Numbered from the stretch's first letter, positions 19,091-28,735 are shown. The stretch: 64,000 bases of DNA from NCEH01 sp043195195 (GCF_043195195.1 NZ_JBAFWT010000007.1:62001-126000); one strand, 5' to 3'. The notes: a model not told the origin generated them from the letters alone. A program made the numbers and translations.

Positions 19091-20476
19091 ATGCAGCACC
19101 CCGGAGCCGGCACCCATCCTCAGGATGCCAATGCGACCAGCGTCCTTGGCGAAGCCGAAGCCTATGTTCAGGCCCATGGCGTGCCGGATATCGTCGAAGT
19201 GCTTTTGCCGGATACCAGCGGCGTGCTGCGTGGCAAATGGCTTCCGGGCCATGCGCTCTCCAAGGTGTGGGATGCCGGCGTTCCGATCCCGCTTTCCATC
19301 TTTGGCCTCGACGTCTGGGGCTGTGAGGTTGCTGAAACCGGCATCCATCTGGAGACGGGGGACAGGGACGGGCTATGTTGGCCGGTTGCGGGCACGCTGA
19401 AGCCCGTACCCTGGTCGCCGCGTGCGGCGGCGCAGGTGCTGATCACCATGCACGAGCCGGACGGAACGCCCTGGGTGCTCGACCCGCGCCAGCAATTGAC
19501 GAAGATTGTGGATCGGCTTGCCGCCCTCGGCCTGACGCCGTGTGTCGCTTTCGAGCTGGAATTCTATTTGCTGAAGCCCGGTGCGGAGGGAGCGCCGCCG
19601 GAGCCGGTGTTCCCCGCCACCGGGCAGGCGCGACAGAACATGTATGCCATGTCCGATCTCGATGCCTTCGCCCCGGTGCTGCACGACATGCGTGCTGCCG
19701 CGGAGGTCCAGGGCCTGCCCACCGACACGGTGATCTCGGAAGCGGCGCCGGGCCAGTTCGAGGTCAATCTCTATCATCGCGCCGACGCGCTGAAGGCGGC
19801 CGACGAGGCGATCCTGCTGCGCCGCGCCATCGAGGGCGTCGCCCGCAAGCATGGGCTGCGTGCCACCTTCATGGCCAAGCCCCTGGCCGATTTCGCAGGC
19901 AACGGCATGCATGTCCATGTCAGCATGCAGGACCGCGACGGCCGCAACGTTTTCGCGCGCGAGGGCGGGGAGGGGGATCGGCTGTTGCGTCACGGCGCCG
20001 GCGGCCTGCTCGCCACCATGGCCGATGCGACGCTGCTGTTCGTGCCGAGCTTCAACGGCTATCGCCGTCTCGTGCCGGGGTCCTACGCGCCCACCGGCAT
20101 CACCTGGGGCTATGACAATCGCTCCGTGGCCGTGCGGGTGCCCAACGGGCCGCCGCAGGCCAAGCGCCTGGAGCATCGCATTGCCGGCGCCGAGGCCCAT
20201 CCGCATCTCGTGCTGGCGGGTATCCTCGCGGGTCTTCTGGAGGGCATCGAGGCGCAGATCGAGCCGCCCGAGCCGTTGATCGGCAATGCCTATGATTACG
20301 ACGTGCCCCGCCTCTCACCCTCCATGGCGGAAGCGGTGCAGCGCTTCGCCACCTCGGATTTCATCGCCCGTGCCTTCGGCGAAGAATATCGCCGGGTCTA
20401 TTCCGTGATGAAGCAGGCGGAGCTGGACGCCTTTATGCGGGTGATCCTGCCGCTGGAATACGAGACCTATCTATAA
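19091..20476 (+). CDS. Glutamine synthetase family protein (PuuA-like gamma-glutamyl ligase)
   Basis: This 461-residue enzyme has the glutamine synthetase fold: beta-grasp N-domain (VEVLLPDTSGVLRGKW), metal-binding strand FELEFYLL, GQFEVNLYH, the HVHVSMQD motif and NRSVAVRVP. It lacks the adenylylation loop of type I GlnA and matches the branch that ligates glutamate to amines (gamma-glutamylputrescine synthetase and relatives). Which amine it uses cannot be read, and no puu-type oxidase or transaminase is adjacent. The start is supported by TTGGAG 5 nt before ATG 19091. It is divergent from the phosphorelay operon across about 200 bp. Confidence 0.88.
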   Translation: MQHPGAGTHPQDANATSVLGEAEAYVQAHGVPDIVEVLLPDTSGVLRGKWLPGHALSKVWDAGVPIPLSIFGLDVWGCEVAETGIHLETGDRDGLCWPVAGTLKPVPWSPRAAAQVLITMHEPDGTPWVLDPRQQLTKIVDRLAALGLTPCVAFELEFYLLKPGAEGAPPEPVFPATGQARQNMYAMSDLDAFAPVLHDMRAAAEVQGLPTDTVISEAAPGQFEVNLYHRADALKAADEAILLRRAIEGVARKHGLRATFMAKPLADFAGNGMHVHVSMQDRDGRNVFAREGGEGDRLLRHGAGGLLATMADATLLFVPSFNGYRRLVPGSYAPTGITWGYDNRSVAVRVPNGPPQAKRLEHRIAGAEAHPHLVLAGILAGLLEGIEAQIEPPEPLIGNAYDYDVPRLSPSMAEAVQRFATSDFIARAFGEEYRRVYSVMKQAELDAFMRVILPLEYETYL

Positions 20477-20570
20477 AATTGTGCCTCGCCTCATCCGGTA
20501 GCATGGTAAGCCTTGACCGTGCTAAACGCCACGCCTAGCGTTTCTCGCGGATAGGCTTGGGGGGCTTCTC

Positions 20571-23500
20571 GTGCGATTCCTATGTGTGATGTGCAGGCGT
20601 TTTTTAGCGCCCGCACCTCTGGTGCTTCTGCTTCTGGCTGCAAGCAACGGTGTCGTATTGGCGCAGAGCGCTGCGCTCGGCTGGAATCTTTATGACAGCT
20701 ACACTACGTCCTATATCGTTCCTTATGCGACAGACCTGAGTCAGGCCTTGGCGAATGCCGCAGCGGGGAAACCTGGCCAGTCGCTGACTGTTGCCATGTC
20801 GATCAATGGCGGCCCGGCCTTCTATCCCACCCTGGACACCGGCTCGACCGGCATCGCCGTGGGGACGCAGGACTTCATCAACAAAAACCAGGCCATCCCC
20901 GTTTCGAACGGTACGGTCGGCTGGGTGTTCTACAACAGCACCGATGTCCTGCTGACCGGATACTTCACGAACGCCACTGTGTCGTTCAGCGGCAGCAAGG
21001 TGGATGGAACGAGCACCCAGACCGGCGTGACGGTCGCCACGGACACGATGCCCATCCTGGTGGTGACGCATAGCCAGTGCCTCAACCCCGAGAGCGTGAA
21101 CGGCTGCCCGGCTGGGAGCGTCAATTCGCCGAACTCCAGCCCCGTCACCGCCACGCCGAACTGCACGACCGGGGTCAATTGCGCCGGCGCGCTGATGATG
21201 GGGGTGGGCTTCGACCGCAATACGATGGGGGAGGGAACCGTCGACGTGTCGAACACGACGCAGGCGATCAAGGTTCTCAACGGCAAGCCCACGACGTCGG
21301 CGATCTACAACCCGTTCCTCAATATCAGCGGCATGAACGAAAATACGGTCCGCCGCGGCTACATCATCACCCCGACCCAGGTCGAACTCGGGCTGACCAG
21401 CTCCAATACCTCGGCGGAAGCCTTCACCTATGGCCAGCTCGCCCTCGCGAACCCGGCAGTGGCCGGTGGTCCCGACAATTGGCAGGCGGTGCAGGCGCAG
21501 GTGACGATTCAAGTGCCCGGGAGCAGCACCGTGTCAGGTACCGGCACGCTGCTCATGGATACCGGTGTGACGGACGCCTTCGTCGAGGTGCCCGGAGCGC
21601 CGGACGGCGTGGCGCCCGCAAACACGACGATCAGCATCTCCTTCGTCGGCGGCAGCGCCACCTACAGCGTCACCACGGGGACCACCAATCCCCAGCTCCC
21701 CGGCGTGGTCAATCTGTTCAGCCCGTCGAGCCAGTTCGTGAATTCCAGCCTGCACACCTATGCCGGCTTCGACGTCCTGTACGATGCCGACGGCGGCTTC
21801 ATCGGCATCGCGAAGAACGACTTCAGCGACAAGACAAAAACCAATGTGCAGCAGCTCATCGCCGCCCAGGGCAATCTTGCGCTGACGCAGGACTTCGCCA
21901 CCAATCTGCCGGTCCTCCTCATGGGCGCGAGCACCGTCTCCACCACCGGAGCGGCCACTTTTAACAGCCCGATTTCCGGCTTCACGGGGGCGGAGACCCT
22001 GGCCCTGGCCGGGGGCACCATTTATCTGAACGGCAGTATCACGAACGTCGGGTCGGTGTCGGTGATCGGCGGGACCGCGGTGCTGAACAATGCCGGTACT
22101 GGCGCGGTTTATTCCGGCGCGCTGAATATCGCGAAAGGGGCGGCGTTCCAGTCCTTCGCGGTGAGTGACACCAGCGGTAACGCAACCGGGGGCTACAGCA
22201 TTGCAAGCGGCGCCACGCTCACCAATGCCGGCACCTTCACTGCGACCACCGTGGTGCAGAGCGGCGGCGTCACCACCGGCAGCCAGCAGGGCATGCTGAT
22301 AAACGACGGCACGATCATCAATACCGGCATCATCAACGCCGACATCGTCAACAACGGGGCGTTCACCAATAACGGAACGTTGAATGGCACCGTGACCGTG
22401 ACCGGAACCCATTCCGGCAGCGGCACGGTGACGAACCTGCTCGCCCAGACCGGCTCGACGGTGGCCCCCGGCAATTCCATCGGCAAGATCCTGGTCGGCA
22501 ACAATGCCGCCTTCGCATCTGGCTCGACGCTGCTGATGGAGCTTGGCGCGAATGGCGCTTCGGACCAGATCCTGGTTGGCGGGGCGGTGATTTCGGACGG
22601 GGCGATGGTGCATCTCAAGCCGGGCGCCGGCTTCTTGCCCCAATATGGCGCCACCTACACCTTGATCACCGCCAGCAGCATTTCCGGCTCTTTCGTCTTT
22701 GCCGGAAATTCCGAGATCGGAACCGTCGGCTCGCTCTATCCCTTCCTCGGCGCCGATTTTTCGGTCTCGGGAGGTGATCTGGTGGCAACCCTCGGCCGCA
22801 GCGCCGTTCCATTCACGGCGCTGGCCCAGACACCCAACCAGGCAGCGACCGCGTTCGCGGCCGACCATCTGTCGGCCTCATCTCCTCTTACCGCCGCGCT
22901 CGCCACGTTGACCGCCGGCGCCGCGCCCGCCGCTTTCTCATCCCTTTCCGGCGACGTGCACGCCACCGCCCAAAGCGTGCTGCAGACCCAATCCACCTAT
23001 GTGCGGGACGCCATCTCCGGCCGCTTGAGGCAGGCCACGTCGGGAACGGTCGTCGGCGATGCCCCGACGACGGCCGCGCTGGCCTCGCTCGGCGCCACCT
23101 TGTGGGCGCAGGCCTATGGTGGTTGGGGTGACAATGACGGCGATGCCAACGCCTCCGGTTATTCCAGCTCCATCGGCGGGTTCCTGATCGGGCTCGACGG
23201 CGCATGGGCCGACTGGCGCCTCGGTCTTGCGGCGGGCTTCGGGCAGAGCACGTTCGACCTTGATTCCACTCCCGCAAGCGGCTCCAGCGACACGTACGAC
23301 TTCGCGCTCTATGCCGGCCGCAGCTTCGGCGCGAGCGCCTTGGGGACATGGGCGGTGCGCCTCGGCGCCGCCTATTCCTGGCACGACATCTCCACCGACC
23401 GCACCGTCGTGCTGCCGGGCCTCGCCCAGGCCTACAGCGCCGGATACGCCGGACGAACCGGGCAGGTCTTCGGTGAACTCGGCTACGGCTTTGCGCTGCC

Positions 23501-23942
23501 GACGCTGGGTACGGCGTCGGTGCTGGAACCTTTCGCGGGCTTCTCCTATGTCACCCAATCCACCAATGGCTTCACGGAAAGCCTGGGCGTCGCCATGCTG
23601 TCCGGCCGGGATGCCGATTTCGACACGCTGAGCACGGTGCTCGGCGTGCGAGGATCGACCGCGCTTCGGCTTGGGGCCTTGCCGGCGCTGACCTTGTCCG
23701 GAACCCTCGGCTGGCAGCATGCCTTCGGCGACCTGACGCCCACCACCACCCTGGCTTTCGCCGGTTCGCCGGTGGCCTTCACCGTCGCCGGCGCGCCGCT
23801 CTCCGAGGATGCGCTGGTGGTCGGCGCGGGCCTCACCACCAAGCTCGGCGCGGCGATGGACCTCGGGGTCTCCTACACCGGCCAGGTCGCGTCCAACCTC
23901 ACCGAGAATGCGGTGAAGGGGAACTTCACCTGGCGCTTCTAG
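20571..23942 (+). CDS. Autotransporter with pepsin-like (aspartic protease fold) passenger domain
   Basis: This 1123-residue secreted/outer-membrane protein starts at GTG 20571, with a G-rich tract upstream. A signal peptide covers about residues 1-31 (LAPAPLVLLLLAA core, cut near VLA-QS). Residues about 70-425 resemble a two-lobed aspartic protease. A first DTGST (Asp89) follows a paired strand, and a second MDTGVTD (Asp330) comes 241 residues later. The segment ends with YAGFDVLYDADGGFIGIAK, like the last strands of pepsins. Four Cys (170, 179, 197, 204) may form disulfides. Residues about 430-770 are Gly/Asn/Thr-rich beta-helix, and about 840-1123 a beta-barrel ending in terminal Phe (TWRF). 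Catalytic activity is inferred only. Confidence 0.85.
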   Translation: MRFLCVMCRRFLAPAPLVLLLLAASNGVVLAQSAALGWNLYDSYTTSYIVPYATDLSQALANAAAGKPGQSLTVAMSINGGPAFYPTLDTGSTGIAVGTQDFINKNQAIPVSNGTVGWVFYNSTDVLLTGYFTNATVSFSGSKVDGTSTQTGVTVATDTMPILVVTHSQCLNPESVNGCPAGSVNSPNSSPVTATPNCTTGVNCAGALMMGVGFDRNTMGEGTVDVSNTTQAIKVLNGKPTTSAIYNPFLNISGMNENTVRRGYIITPTQVELGLTSSNTSAEAFTYGQLALANPAVAGGPDNWQAVQAQVTIQVPGSSTVSGTGTLLMDTGVTDAFVEVPGAPDGVAPANTTISISFVGGSATYSVTTGTTNPQLPGVVNLFSPSSQFVNSSLHTYAGFDVLYDADGGFIGIAKNDFSDKTKTNVQQLIAAQGNLALTQDFATNLPVLLMGASTVSTTGAATFNSPISGFTGAETLALAGGTIYLNGSITNVGSVSVIGGTAVLNNAGTGAVYSGALNIAKGAAFQSFAVSDTSGNATGGYSIASGATLTNAGTFTATTVVQSGGVTTGSQQGMLINDGTIINTGIINADIVNNGAFTNNGTLNGTVTVTGTHSGSGTVTNLLAQTGSTVAPGNSIGKILVGNNAAFASGSTLLMELGANGASDQILVGGAVISDGAMVHLKPGAGFLPQYGATYTLITASSISGSFVFAGNSEIGTVGSLYPFLGADFSVSGGDLVATLGRSAVPFTALAQTPNQAATAFAADHLSASSPLTAALATLTAGAAPAAFSSLSGDVHATAQSVLQTQSTYVRDAISGRLRQATSGTVVGDAPTTAALASLGATLWAQAYGGWGDNDGDANASGYSSSIGGFLIGLDGAWADWRLGLAAGFGQSTFDLDSTPASGSSDTYDFALYAGRSFGASALGTWAVRLGAAYSWHDISTDRTVVLPGLAQAYSAGYAGRTGQVFGELGYGFALPTLGTASVLEPFAGFSYVTQSTNGFTESLGVAMLSGRDADFDTLSTVLGVRGSTALRLGALPALTLSGTLGWQHAFGDLTPTTTLAFAGSPVAFTVAGAPLSEDALVVGAGLTTKLGAAMDLGVSYTGQVASNLTENAVKGNFTWRF

Positions 23943-23985
23943 ATGACTTTGCGCTTCTAGATCACGCGCCCGTTCTGGATCATTT
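23933..23985 (+). repeat. Degenerate short tandem repeat over the autotransporter stop codon
   Basis: GCGCTTCTAGATGACTTT (23933-23950) is followed by GCGCTTCTAGATCACG and then by a weaker CGTTCTGGATCATTTGG. The first copy contains the gene's terminal Phe codon and TAG stop. This is probably slippage, and I see no hairpin terminator here. Confidence 0.5.
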
Positions 23986-24097
23986 GGCGGTTCTGACGCA
24001 CCGCCCGCGCGGACGTCGCGGGGCGCCTGGGTTTGCGGCAGATCAAAGCGCGGGGGAGGGGACGGCTTAGCTTCCGTTGCAGGAAGGGAAACGTGCC

Positions 24098-24205
24098 ATG
24101 CCTGCAGATGTAGCAATCGCCATTACCGCAATCGTCCTGGCTTTCGTCGGCTTCGCCGGCGTGCTCGCTTGGGCCGACCATTTCACCAATTCCGCGAAAC
24201 CCTGA
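24098..24205 (+). CDS. 35-residue single-span membrane protein
   Basis: ATG 24098 is preceded by AGGAAGG at about 10 nt, a strong ribosome-binding site. The frame encodes a single hydrophobic helix (AIAITAIVLAFVGFAGVLAW) with a short polar tail ending NSAKP. It is followed within 25 nt by an intrinsic terminator, as expected for a real short transcript. Similar very short membrane proteins occur in other Hyphomicrobiales, to my recollection, but no function is known. It is convergent with rpoD. Confidence 0.7.
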   Translation: MPADVAIAITAIVLAFVGFAGVLAWADHFTNSAKP

Positions 24206-24225
24206 AGAATCGGAACGCGGACATG

Positions 24226-24260
24226 AAAAAAGGCCCGGCGCTTGCCGGGCCTTTTTATTT
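24226..24260. terminator. Bidirectional intrinsic terminator between the small membrane protein gene and rpoD
   Basis: The stem AAAAAGGCCCGGC / GCCGGGCCTTTTT has T-runs on both strands. It therefore serves both the plus-strand 35-residue gene and minus-strand rpoD. Confidence 0.88.
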
Positions 24261-24360
24261 GGAACGTCGAAGCGCCCGCTGATACCAAAGCCCATGCGTT
24301 TGGCCTCATAGGCCTAGGGTCAAGCCCTCTCGGCACCGGTCGAAACCGGGACCGTTGGCC

Positions 24361-26364
24361 TCAATTATCCAGGAACGAGCGCAGCTTACGCGAGCGGCTG
24401 GGGTGCTTGAGCTTGCGCAGGGCCTTGGCCTCGATCTGGCGGATACGCTCGCGCGTCACGCTGAACTGCTGGCCCACCTCTTCCAAGGTGTGGTCGGTGT
24501 TCATGCCGATGCCGAAGCGCATGCGCAGCACGCGTTCCTCACGCGGCGTGAGCGAGGCGAGCACGCGGGTGGTGGTCTCCCGCAGGTTCGACTGGATCGC
24601 CGCGTCGATGGGCAGGATCGCGTTCTTGTCCTCGATGAAGTCGCCGAGGTGGCTGTCCTCCTCGTCGCCGATGGGCGTTTCGAGGGAGATCGGCTCCTTG
24701 GCGATCTTGAGAACCTTGCGCACCTTTTCGAGTGGCATGCCCAGCTTCTCGGCCAGCTCTTCCGGGGTCGGCTCACGGCCGATCTCGTGGAGCATCTGGC
24801 GGGAGGTGCGCACGATCTTGTTGATGGTCTCGATCATGTGCACGGGAATGCGGATGGTGCGCGCCTGATCGGCGATCGAGCGGGTGATGGCCTGCCGAAT
24901 CCACCAGGTGGCATAGGTCGAGAATTTGTAGCCGCGCCGGTACTCGAACTTGTCGACCGCCTTCATCAGGCCGATGTTGCCTTCCTGGATCAGGTCCAGG
25001 AACTGCAGGCCGCGGTTCGTGTACTTCTTGGCGATGGAGATGACGAGGCGCAGGTTGGCCTCGACCATTTCCTTCTTGGCCTGACGGGCTTCCTTCTCGC
25101 CCTTCTGGACCATCTGGACGATCTTGCGGAATTCCAGGATCTCCAGCGCCGTCTCGGTGGCGAGGGCGTGGATGTCGCCGCGCAGATCCTTGATGCCGTC
25201 CTTCTCGTGAGCGACGAACGCCTTCCAGCCCTTGGAGCCGAGCTTGGAGACCCGCAGCACCCATTTCGGGTCCAGCTCATAGCCCTGGTACTGCTTGAGG
25301 AAGTCCTCGCGCTGCACGCCATAGCTCTCGGCGAGGCGCAGCAGGCGGCCTTCCAGGCCCACCAGGCGCTTGTTGATCTCGTAGAGCTGCTCCACCAGGG
25401 CGTCGATGCGCGCCTGGTTGAGGGAGAGCGACTTCACGTCGAGGACGAGGTCTTCCTTGAGCTTCTTGGCCTTGCGCTCCTGCGCCGGGGACAAGGTCTC
25501 GTTGTTCAGCTTGGATTCGACATTCTGGTCCTGCAGGCGCCGCAGCTTCTTGTAGCTGTCGGCGATGCGGTCGAACGTCTCCACGACTTTGGGCTTGATC
25601 TCGGTTTCCATGGCGGCGAGCGACAGGGAATTCTCCATGTCGTCCTCGTCGTCGCCGGGAGAGGCGCCGTCGCCCAGCAGGCCGTCTTCGCCTGCTTCGG
25701 GGGCAAGCGCGGTCTCGCCTTCCATGGCGGCCGGCGGCACGTTCTTGCCTTCCGGACCGGCATAGGTGGCTTCGAGATCGATGATGTCGCGCAGCAGCAC
25801 GCGGCCTTCGGTCAGCTCGTCGCGCCAGATGATGATGGCCTGGAAGGTCAGCGGGCTTTCGCACAGACCGGCGATCATCGCTTCGCGACCGGCCTCGATG
25901 CGCTTGGCGATGGCGATTTCGCCCTCGCGCGAGAGCAATTCAACCGTGCCCATCTCACGCAGATACATGCGCACCGGATCGTCGGTGCGCTCGGCCGGCT
26001 CGGATTTGGTCTCGGAGCGGGCGACCGCGCGGGGCGCGGCTTCGGTCAGCTCGCCGCCCTCGACCTCTTCCGGCTCGTCGGCGGCTTCGGTCTCTTCCGC
26101 TTGCTCTTCTTCGGCGGCCTCTTCGGCTTCAACGACATTGATGCCCATGTCGTTGAGCATGGCGAGGGTGTCCTCGATCTGCTCGGACGTCACTTCCTCG
26201 GATGGCATCACTTCGTTGAGCTGCTCATAGGTCACATAGCCGCGGCGCTTGGCATTCTTGATCATTTTCCGAACGGCCGCGTCCGACAGGTCGAGCAACG
26301 GCCCGTCGGGGCTGTCGTTCTCCTTCTCCGGCGCTTCGGTCGCTTCGGTCGCCTGCTTCGCCAT
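24361..26364 (-). CDS. rpoD: RNA polymerase primary sigma factor
   Basis: This 667-residue housekeeping sigma-70 has region 1.1 at about 22-85 (VRKMIKNAKRRGYVTYEQL), an acidic spacer, region 1.2 (DPVRMYLREMGTVELL), the long non-conserved insertion with the sigma-70_ner fold, regions 2.1-2.4 (GLQFLDLIQEGNIGLMKAVD, FSTYATWWIRQAI), region 3 and region 4.2 (VTRERIRQIEAKALRKLKHP). I chose the second Met (ATG 26364) because AGGAG lies 6 nt before it but directly abuts the first ATG at 26370. It follows dnaG in the same orientation, the classical macromolecular synthesis arrangement without rpsU. Confidence 0.97.
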   Translation of the reverse strand: MAKQATEATEAPEKENDSPDGPLLDLSDAAVRKMIKNAKRRGYVTYEQLNEVMPSEEVTSEQIEDTLAMLNDMGINVVEAEEAAEEEQAEETEAADEPEEVEGGELTEAAPRAVARSETKSEPAERTDDPVRMYLREMGTVELLSREGEIAIAKRIEAGREAMIAGLCESPLTFQAIIIWRDELTEGRVLLRDIIDLEATYAGPEGKNVPPAAMEGETALAPEAGEDGLLGDGASPGDDEDDMENSLSLAAMETEIKPKVVETFDRIADSYKKLRRLQDQNVESKLNNETLSPAQERKAKKLKEDLVLDVKSLSLNQARIDALVEQLYEINKRLVGLEGRLLRLAESYGVQREDFLKQYQGYELDPKWVLRVSKLGSKGWKAFVAHEKDGIKDLRGDIHALATETALEILEFRKIVQMVQKGEKEARQAKKEMVEANLRLVISIAKKYTNRGLQFLDLIQEGNIGLMKAVDKFEYRRGYKFSTYATWWIRQAITRSIADQARTIRIPVHMIETINKIVRTSRQMLHEIGREPTPEELAEKLGMPLEKVRKVLKIAKEPISLETPIGDEEDSHLGDFIEDKNAILPIDAAIQSNLRETTTRVLASLTPREERVLRMRFGIGMNTDHTLEEVGQQFSVTRERIRQIEAKALRKLKHPSRSRKLRSFLDN

Positions 26365-26569
26365 GGACATCTCCTGACAAGTCGCCGCGTGTCTTCCACG
26401 GCGAAATGGCGACGCACCCCCACGAGGACCGCGCCGCCTTCCTTAATATCGTTTGGGCGACCCTAGAGCCGTCCCGTTAAAGCAGCCTGAACCCGATCGC
26501 TGGTGAAAGCGGAAGGTTCCATTTGCGCAGCACACCACACTGCGGCAAGAAAGGGTCACACTCGGTGAA

Positions 26570-28492
26570 TCACACCGACCGCGCAGAGCCGCGTCCAGAC
26601 GACGCGCCGAACCCCTCAACCAGGGCTTCGGTCCCCTCTACGGCCGAGAGGCGTTCCCGCACATCGCGCAGCCACGCAAAATTGGCTTCGCTCGGGTCGT
26701 CTCCCAGAGAGCGTTCAGCCTCCCTCAATTCTCTAGATAACGCGTAAGCCTTGCGATGCAAGGCCGTACACTGGCTCCACCAGAGCCTGACATCCTCCGC
26801 GCCGGTATCTGGATATGCCGGCCAGTCCATTCTGGGGTTTGCGACCGACCGCGCTCGCCGAATCAGGGCGTCGACGCCCATTTTTTCCAACTGCCGGGCG
26901 AGGGTCTGCGAATCGGTCGCCTTGCCCTCCATATGGGCATCGAGCAGGGCGCGGCGCAGGGTGTCGGCGTCCGCATTGGCGAACGGAAGATCGGCGATAT
27001 CCTCACCGTTTTCGTCCATCAGCCAGGGATGGTTGAGCAGGCAGAACAAAAGCAGCGCCTCGCCGCGTGGCAGCGAGGAGAGCGGACCGCGAACCAGCGC
27101 CGTGCGCGACAATTCCCCGCCGCCGCGCACCACAAGGGGCTCCTCGCGCGGCTTGAACCGCCCTGTGCGCATATCCGGGTTGCGTGAACGGCCCGCGGCA
27201 ACAAATCCCCGCGCCTCGCGCGGTGGGGCGAGCAGCCGCTTCAGCCGCTCGTTCAAATCCTGGCGATAATGGCGGCGGACATTGTCGTCGGCGATGCTGG
27301 CGGCCACTTCGCCGATTCGCGCTTCAAGGGCGGCGCGGCGCTCCGGGGTTTCCAGATTGGCGCCTTCGATCTCGCGCGCCCACAGCATGGAGGCCAAAGG
27401 TTCGGCGCGCGCGAGCACGTTTTCCATCGCTTCGCGACCGCTGCGGCGGATCAGATCGTCCGGATCCTGTCCCTCGGGGAGCATGCCGAAGGACAAACTG
27501 CGGCCGGGCTTCAAATGGGGCAGGGCAAGATCGATGGCGCGGAAGGCGGCGCGCCGGCCCGCCTTGTCGCCGTCGAACAGCAGCAAGGGCTCATCCGCCA
27601 TGCGCCACAGCAATTGAAGCTGGTCCTCGGTGAGCGCGGTGCCGAGCGGGGCGACCGTGCCATCAAAGCCCGCTTCCACCATGGCGATCACATCCACATA
27701 GCCTTCCACGGCGATCACCCGCGCGCCCTTATGGGCCGCGGCGCGGGCGGAAAAACCGTTGTAAAGCAAGGACCCCTTGTGGAAGAGTGGGGTCTCCGGC
27801 GAATTGAGGTATTTCGCCGCCACCTCTTTTTCCAGCGCCCGGCCGCCGAACGCCACCACCCGGCCCTTGAGGTCGGTGATGGGGAACATCACGCGGTCGC
27901 GGAAACGATCATAGGGCACGGGAATGTCGTCGCCCGCGATCAGCAGGCCGGTCTCGACCATGTCAGAGACGCTGACGCCCATCTTGCCCAGCGCTTCCTT
28001 GAGGGCGTAACGATCCGCCGCGGCATAGCCGAGGTGGAAGCGCTTCTGGGTGGCGGGGCCGAGTTCACGGTCGGCAAGGTAGCCGCGGGCCTTGGCGCCG
28101 GCGCGGGCCTGGAGAGTGTCCTCGAAATAGCTGGCGGCGAGCGCCATCACCTCGTGCAGCGTGCGGCGGCGTTCCTCCTTGGCGGCAGCCTCCGGCGTCA
28201 CCTGGGGCAGGGACAGGCCGGCCATGGAGGCAAGGCGCTCCACCGCCTCGGAGAAGGGCAGGCCCTCGGTCTCCATCAGGAAGTCGAACACGTCGCCATG
28301 CTTCCCCGACGAGAAGCAATGGTAGAAGCCCTTCTGATCATTGACGAAGAAGGATGGTGTCTTCTCGGCATTGAAGGGCGAGAGACCGGCGAACTCGCGC
28401 CCCTGCTTCTTCAGCTTGACGCGCCGACCCACCACTTCCGACACGGGAAGCCGTGCGCGGATCTCATCAAGGAATGAGGGTGGAAAGCGCAT
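26570..28492 (-). CDS. dnaG: DNA primase
   Basis: This 640-residue replicative primase has an N-terminal primase zinc-ribbon-like domain at about 33-95, a TOPRIM-containing catalytic core (VIAVEGYVDVIAM and LLLFDGDKAGRRAA) and a C-terminal DnaB-interaction domain. In the zinc-ribbon positions the usual Cys and His ligands are partly replaced: the sequence reads LSPFNAEKTPSF and YHCFSSGKHGD, keeping only one Cys. This loss is known in alphaproteobacterial primases. The gene precedes rpoD by 205 nt. The start gives the family N-terminus MRFPPSFLDEIRARLPVSEV. Confidence 0.96.
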   Translation of the reverse strand: MRFPPSFLDEIRARLPVSEVVGRRVKLKKQGREFAGLSPFNAEKTPSFFVNDQKGFYHCFSSGKHGDVFDFLMETEGLPFSEAVERLASMAGLSLPQVTPEAAAKEERRRTLHEVMALAASYFEDTLQARAGAKARGYLADRELGPATQKRFHLGYAAADRYALKEALGKMGVSVSDMVETGLLIAGDDIPVPYDRFRDRVMFPITDLKGRVVAFGGRALEKEVAAKYLNSPETPLFHKGSLLYNGFSARAAAHKGARVIAVEGYVDVIAMVEAGFDGTVAPLGTALTEDQLQLLWRMADEPLLLFDGDKAGRRAAFRAIDLALPHLKPGRSLSFGMLPEGQDPDDLIRRSGREAMENVLARAEPLASMLWAREIEGANLETPERRAALEARIGEVAASIADDNVRRHYRQDLNERLKRLLAPPREARGFVAAGRSRNPDMRTGRFKPREEPLVVRGGGELSRTALVRGPLSSLPRGEALLLFCLLNHPWLMDENGEDIADLPFANADADTLRRALLDAHMEGKATDSQTLARQLEKMGVDALIRRARSVANPRMDWPAYPDTGAEDVRLWWSQCTALHRKAYALSRELREAERSLGDDPSEANFAWLRDVRERLSAVEGTEALVEGFGASSGRGSARSV

Positions 28493-28654
28493 GGGCTGGG
28501 TGTCGACTCGCGTCTCATGCGCATTTTAGCGCGGGAATGGACAATCGGGCACCATAGCGCAGGCGCGGGCCCGTTTCCCGTCTATGCCCGCTATCCCCTC
28601 AATTCACAGGGGCTGGCCTTCCTGAGGCAAGGCTCCCTCAGTGATCTAAATGCT

Positions 28655-28676
28655 CCTCTCCCGTGTGCGGGAGAGG
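28655..28676. repeat. REP-like palindrome
   Basis: CCTCTCCCG-TGTG-CGGGAGAGG is a perfect 9-bp inverted repeat in the 243-bp space upstream of dnaG. Near-identical sequence recurs at 50141-50163, marking a dispersed palindromic element. Confidence 0.65.
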
Positions 28677-28735
28677 GTTGGGGAGGCACAGGCAAGCCTG
28701 CGCGGGGCGTAACCGCCCCCTGCGCGCGCCTGCGC

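Noticed and set aside
21534..22868. 444-codon open frame opposite the autotransporter passenger
   Set aside because: Reverse translation of Gly/Thr repeats; no start signal.
24355..26466. 703-codon open frame opposite rpoD
   Set aside because: Mirror of rpoD codons; composition is a low-complexity artefact.
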